From Phycisphaerae bacterium (GTDB lineage Bacteria > Planctomycetota > Phycisphaerae > UBA1845 > Fen-1342), in contig JALHOX010000054.1 in NCBI GenBank assembly GCA_022842805.1, positions 1 through 14,788 of the forward strand: a stretch of DNA of 14,788 nucleotides. The letters run 5' to 3'. The notes under the pieces were generated by a model. It searched no databases and was not told the origin of the DNA. It worked only from the letters and a program-made list of their open reading frames with translations. The translations under genes and the position numbers were made by a program. Shown one piece after another: positions 13,801 to 14,788 of the stretch (position 1 is the stretch's first letter; each line of letters opens with the position of its first letter).

Positions 13801-14788
13801 TCAGAAACGCGACGTCGTCATCGACCTGATCCGCGAGCGCTGGCTCACCAAGCAGAAGGAGCGGCTTCTGGCCGGCACCGGCTCGCGCATGAACACGGTC
13901 GGTGCAGACTTGAAGAGGCGACTGACGCTGCGCGGAAAGAACGCGCTGCGGTTGCGACAGGTGCTGGCGCAGGGCGAGCGACACGAAGGCGGCGACCCGT
14001 TGTTTGACCTGACGCCGGTCTGGATGGCCAGCCCCGAGACCGTGGCGCAGCTCTTCCCGCTGCGCGAAGTGTTCGACGTCGTGGTGTTCGATGAGGCGTC
14101 GCAGTGTCGGCTGGAGGAGGCGCTGCCGGTCCTCTCGCGGGCCAAGCGCGTGGTGATCGCGGGCGATCCCAAGCAGCTTCCGCCGACGCGGTTTTTTGAG
14201 AGCGCGCTGGCCGAGAGCGATGAGCAGGAGATCGAGAGCGAGCAGGATCTGTTCGAAGTGCATCAGTCCGGTGTCGAGGATCTGCTCGATGCGTCGCTCG
14301 GGCTGGACATTCCGCAAACGTATCTGGATGTTCACTATCGCTCGACCAACGCCGACTTGATCGAGTTTTCGAATCAGCATTTCTATGGGCGGCGCTTGCA
14401 GGCTTTGCCGGGCCATCCGGATCGCGTTCGCCAGAGCGCGCCGGTGCGGCTGCACCGGGCCGATGGTCTGTACGAAAAGCGCGTGAATCAGAAGGAAGCG
14501 CAGGATGTCGCCGAGTTGGTGCGCAAAACTCTCGACCGGCCGAAGCCGCCATCGATAGGCGTGGCCTGCTTCAACATCGCGCAGCGCGACGCGATCGTCG
14601 AGGCGCTCGAGTTGCTCGCCGGCGATGATGAAAAATTCGCGAAGCGCCTCGCCGAAGCGCGCACGCGAAGCGGGGCCGGTTCGTTCGAAGGGCTGTTCGT
14701 AAAAAACCTGGAGAACGTGCAGGGCGACGAGCGCGACGTGATCATCATCAGCACGACATACGGCCCCGACGCGAAGGGACGCTTCTAT
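10886..14788 (+). CDS. Large SF1 DNA/RNA helicase, DUF4011-like, 3' end missing
   Basis: The frame is open for 1301 codons from the ATG at 10886 to the right edge, with no stop. Residues 14-75 (RERLFAAILNGPSMNCRPHN, then SRQRIDW) resemble the DUF4011 start of very large superfamily 1 helicases. A Pro/Ala-rich linker occupies about 89-140. Helicase motifs: Q-type DPCQARAV (Q390); Walker A GPPGTGKS (407-414); Ia VLFVCDKRTALDVV; Walker B-type DEASQ (1069-1073); III GDPKQLPPT (1093-1101); IV-like HYRS (1150-1153); V-like NVQGDERDVIIIS (1277-1289). Motif VI and everything after it lie outside the window. Between Ia and II is an insertion of about 630 residues, rich in Glu, Arg, Ala and Leu and probably helical or coiled coil. 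Expected activity: ATP-driven translocation on or unwinding of nucleic acid. ATG codons at 10925 and 10934 are alternative starts; none has a good ribosome site. The gene lies 43 bases after the modular secreted protein gene, but function ties it to nothing else visible here. Confidence 0.92.
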   Translation, partial: MSTTPAGSASNRIMARMRERLFAAILNGPSMNCRPHNSRQRIDWRQLERLKDVDPSEAFRALLTEPAAAKFVGRVPQPPEMPKSYSRFGKKAPPGESAAPHPAPASDSVAALPVSNPPTDAAPAAASGSQPTSDGVDEKTSRAVSDWLEQRRIFMKLSVLADEARTYENDTGVHALHVGFPLLSLPPAGGGGGFAGSRRVLAPIAFIPISLAVSSGSRLAAEFECWAADYDRVMPNAALLAWIGLQTGVKPPEFDEDPEGDEAWKEIAALVGYVCKALSLMPPPEFATDAMPDKLALVACPRTEELAGDAALILSAVAGLYPLANQGLIRDTQAMERGEGLSGPVGPFLKVAESMDDPTARSTDRRDPQVAARPRFFDDERLVTRADPCQARAVRAAREARGLVLHGPPGTGKSQTITNIIGDYLAKGERVLFVCDKRTALDVVANRLRHLGLGDFCAVVHDPQRDQKELYRQLREHLEALPNIEPPTKCDAKLRKIDDELSKLHGDLREAYRDLHEPGQGGGPAFHDVVGRWLADRAAAGDVADALKSVEFRSTDLEAHALDLDDVFKRADRITYATHPWPQAVGVQLTELLRQPSDARRQLLAAIVESAATADAAKPADFVAFDADRPLAAQGAARAELADRIAAAREKVSDGFRTTWLTRDGEAIRSVSAKLADAERQIALLQSGAADTELELASSGSHLSLAQLGAATLALREFIERSKKWHSFLTGTGKAAAAEVLKPLGLSPTPENAERAIRHFERGRARLVLQHVVDELLGQGPSAVPLPDRQLIETIAQHRVLFEPLTRVEPAELRGVGAATREALQPGTAAPRVDAILGGLRASASFARAAEAVEQAIDASNLFSDGWRRDTRLRLRGGASIASDLRALQATVDDLEDVCRVQERFARWPAALASAVKTVLARPGSADQKQAALRSAAAKSEIEQRIKANPRLATFDGGLIETALERYQKLNDQKRDVVIDLIRERWLTKQKERLLAGTGSRMNTVGADLKRRLTLRGKNALRLRQVLAQGERHEGGDPLFDLTPVWMASPETVAQLFPLREVFDVVVFDEASQCRLEEALPVLSRAKRVVIAGDPKQLPPTRFFESALAESDEQEIESEQDLFEVHQSGVEDLLDASLGLDIPQTYLDVHYRSTNADLIEFSNQHFYGRRLQALPGHPDRVRQSAPVRLHRADGLYEKRVNQKEAQDVAELVRKTLDRPKPPSIGVACFNIAQRDAIVEALELLAGDDEKFAKRLAEARTRSGAGSFEGLFVKNLENVQGDERDVIIISTTYGPDAKGRFY

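Noticed and set aside
13064..14455. 463-codon open frame on the minus strand inside the helicase
   Set aside because: It lies opposite the conserved helicase motifs II, III and IV; its composition is that of a high-GC shadow frame.

Overview
This is a high-GC bacterial window, probably from a planctomycete. Two predicted exported proteins end in near-identical 60-residue dockerin-like modules with paired D-x-N-x-D-G calcium loops and a Cys in the linker. A third ends in a PEP-CTERM sorting tail (VPEP, hydrophobic helix, Arg-rich end). Parallel beta-helix, reg_prop beta-propeller and NxxGxxxF-repeat proteins sit together. Repertoires of this kind are typical of Planctomycetota such as Phycisphaera-like lineages. 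The assignment is inferred from protein architecture, because no rRNA or other marker gene is present.

Layout. The left third is on the minus strand. A beta-helix/CSLREA-like exported protein (1-747) starts in the window and runs off the left edge. Upstream of it are an intergenic stretch with a bulged hairpin (844-895), a secreted beta-propeller protein with a C-terminal dockerin (922-3177), and a four-helix membrane protein with a PH-like cytosolic region (3388-4635). An AT-rich divergent region (about 4640-4745) separates this block from a plus-strand block of four genes. These are a PEP-CTERM protein (4850-6187), an unrecognised 424-residue protein with an HTH-like segment (6269-7543), a 1085-residue modular secreted protein (7585-10842), and the 5' part of a very large superfamily 1 helicase (10886 to the right edge). 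The last three genes are separated by only 41-43 bases, so they may be co-transcribed, but nothing in their sequences points to one shared function.

Two themes stand out. The first is a cell-surface or extracellular set: three exported proteins plus the PEP-CTERM protein, using two different C-terminal modules side by side. The largest of them carries two tandemly duplicated beta-rich domains joined by DCNxNGIPDxC calcium-type repeats. The second is the helicase, a large DUF4011-like SF1 enzyme with a roughly 630-residue insertion between motifs Ia and II. Related architectures occur in anti-phage loci, but its C-terminus and downstream neighbours lie outside the window, so a defence role is only a hypothesis. 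The two partial genes at the edges have no stop codon in the window and are read here directly from the sequence. No tRNA, rRNA, CRISPR array, transposase or integrase was seen.
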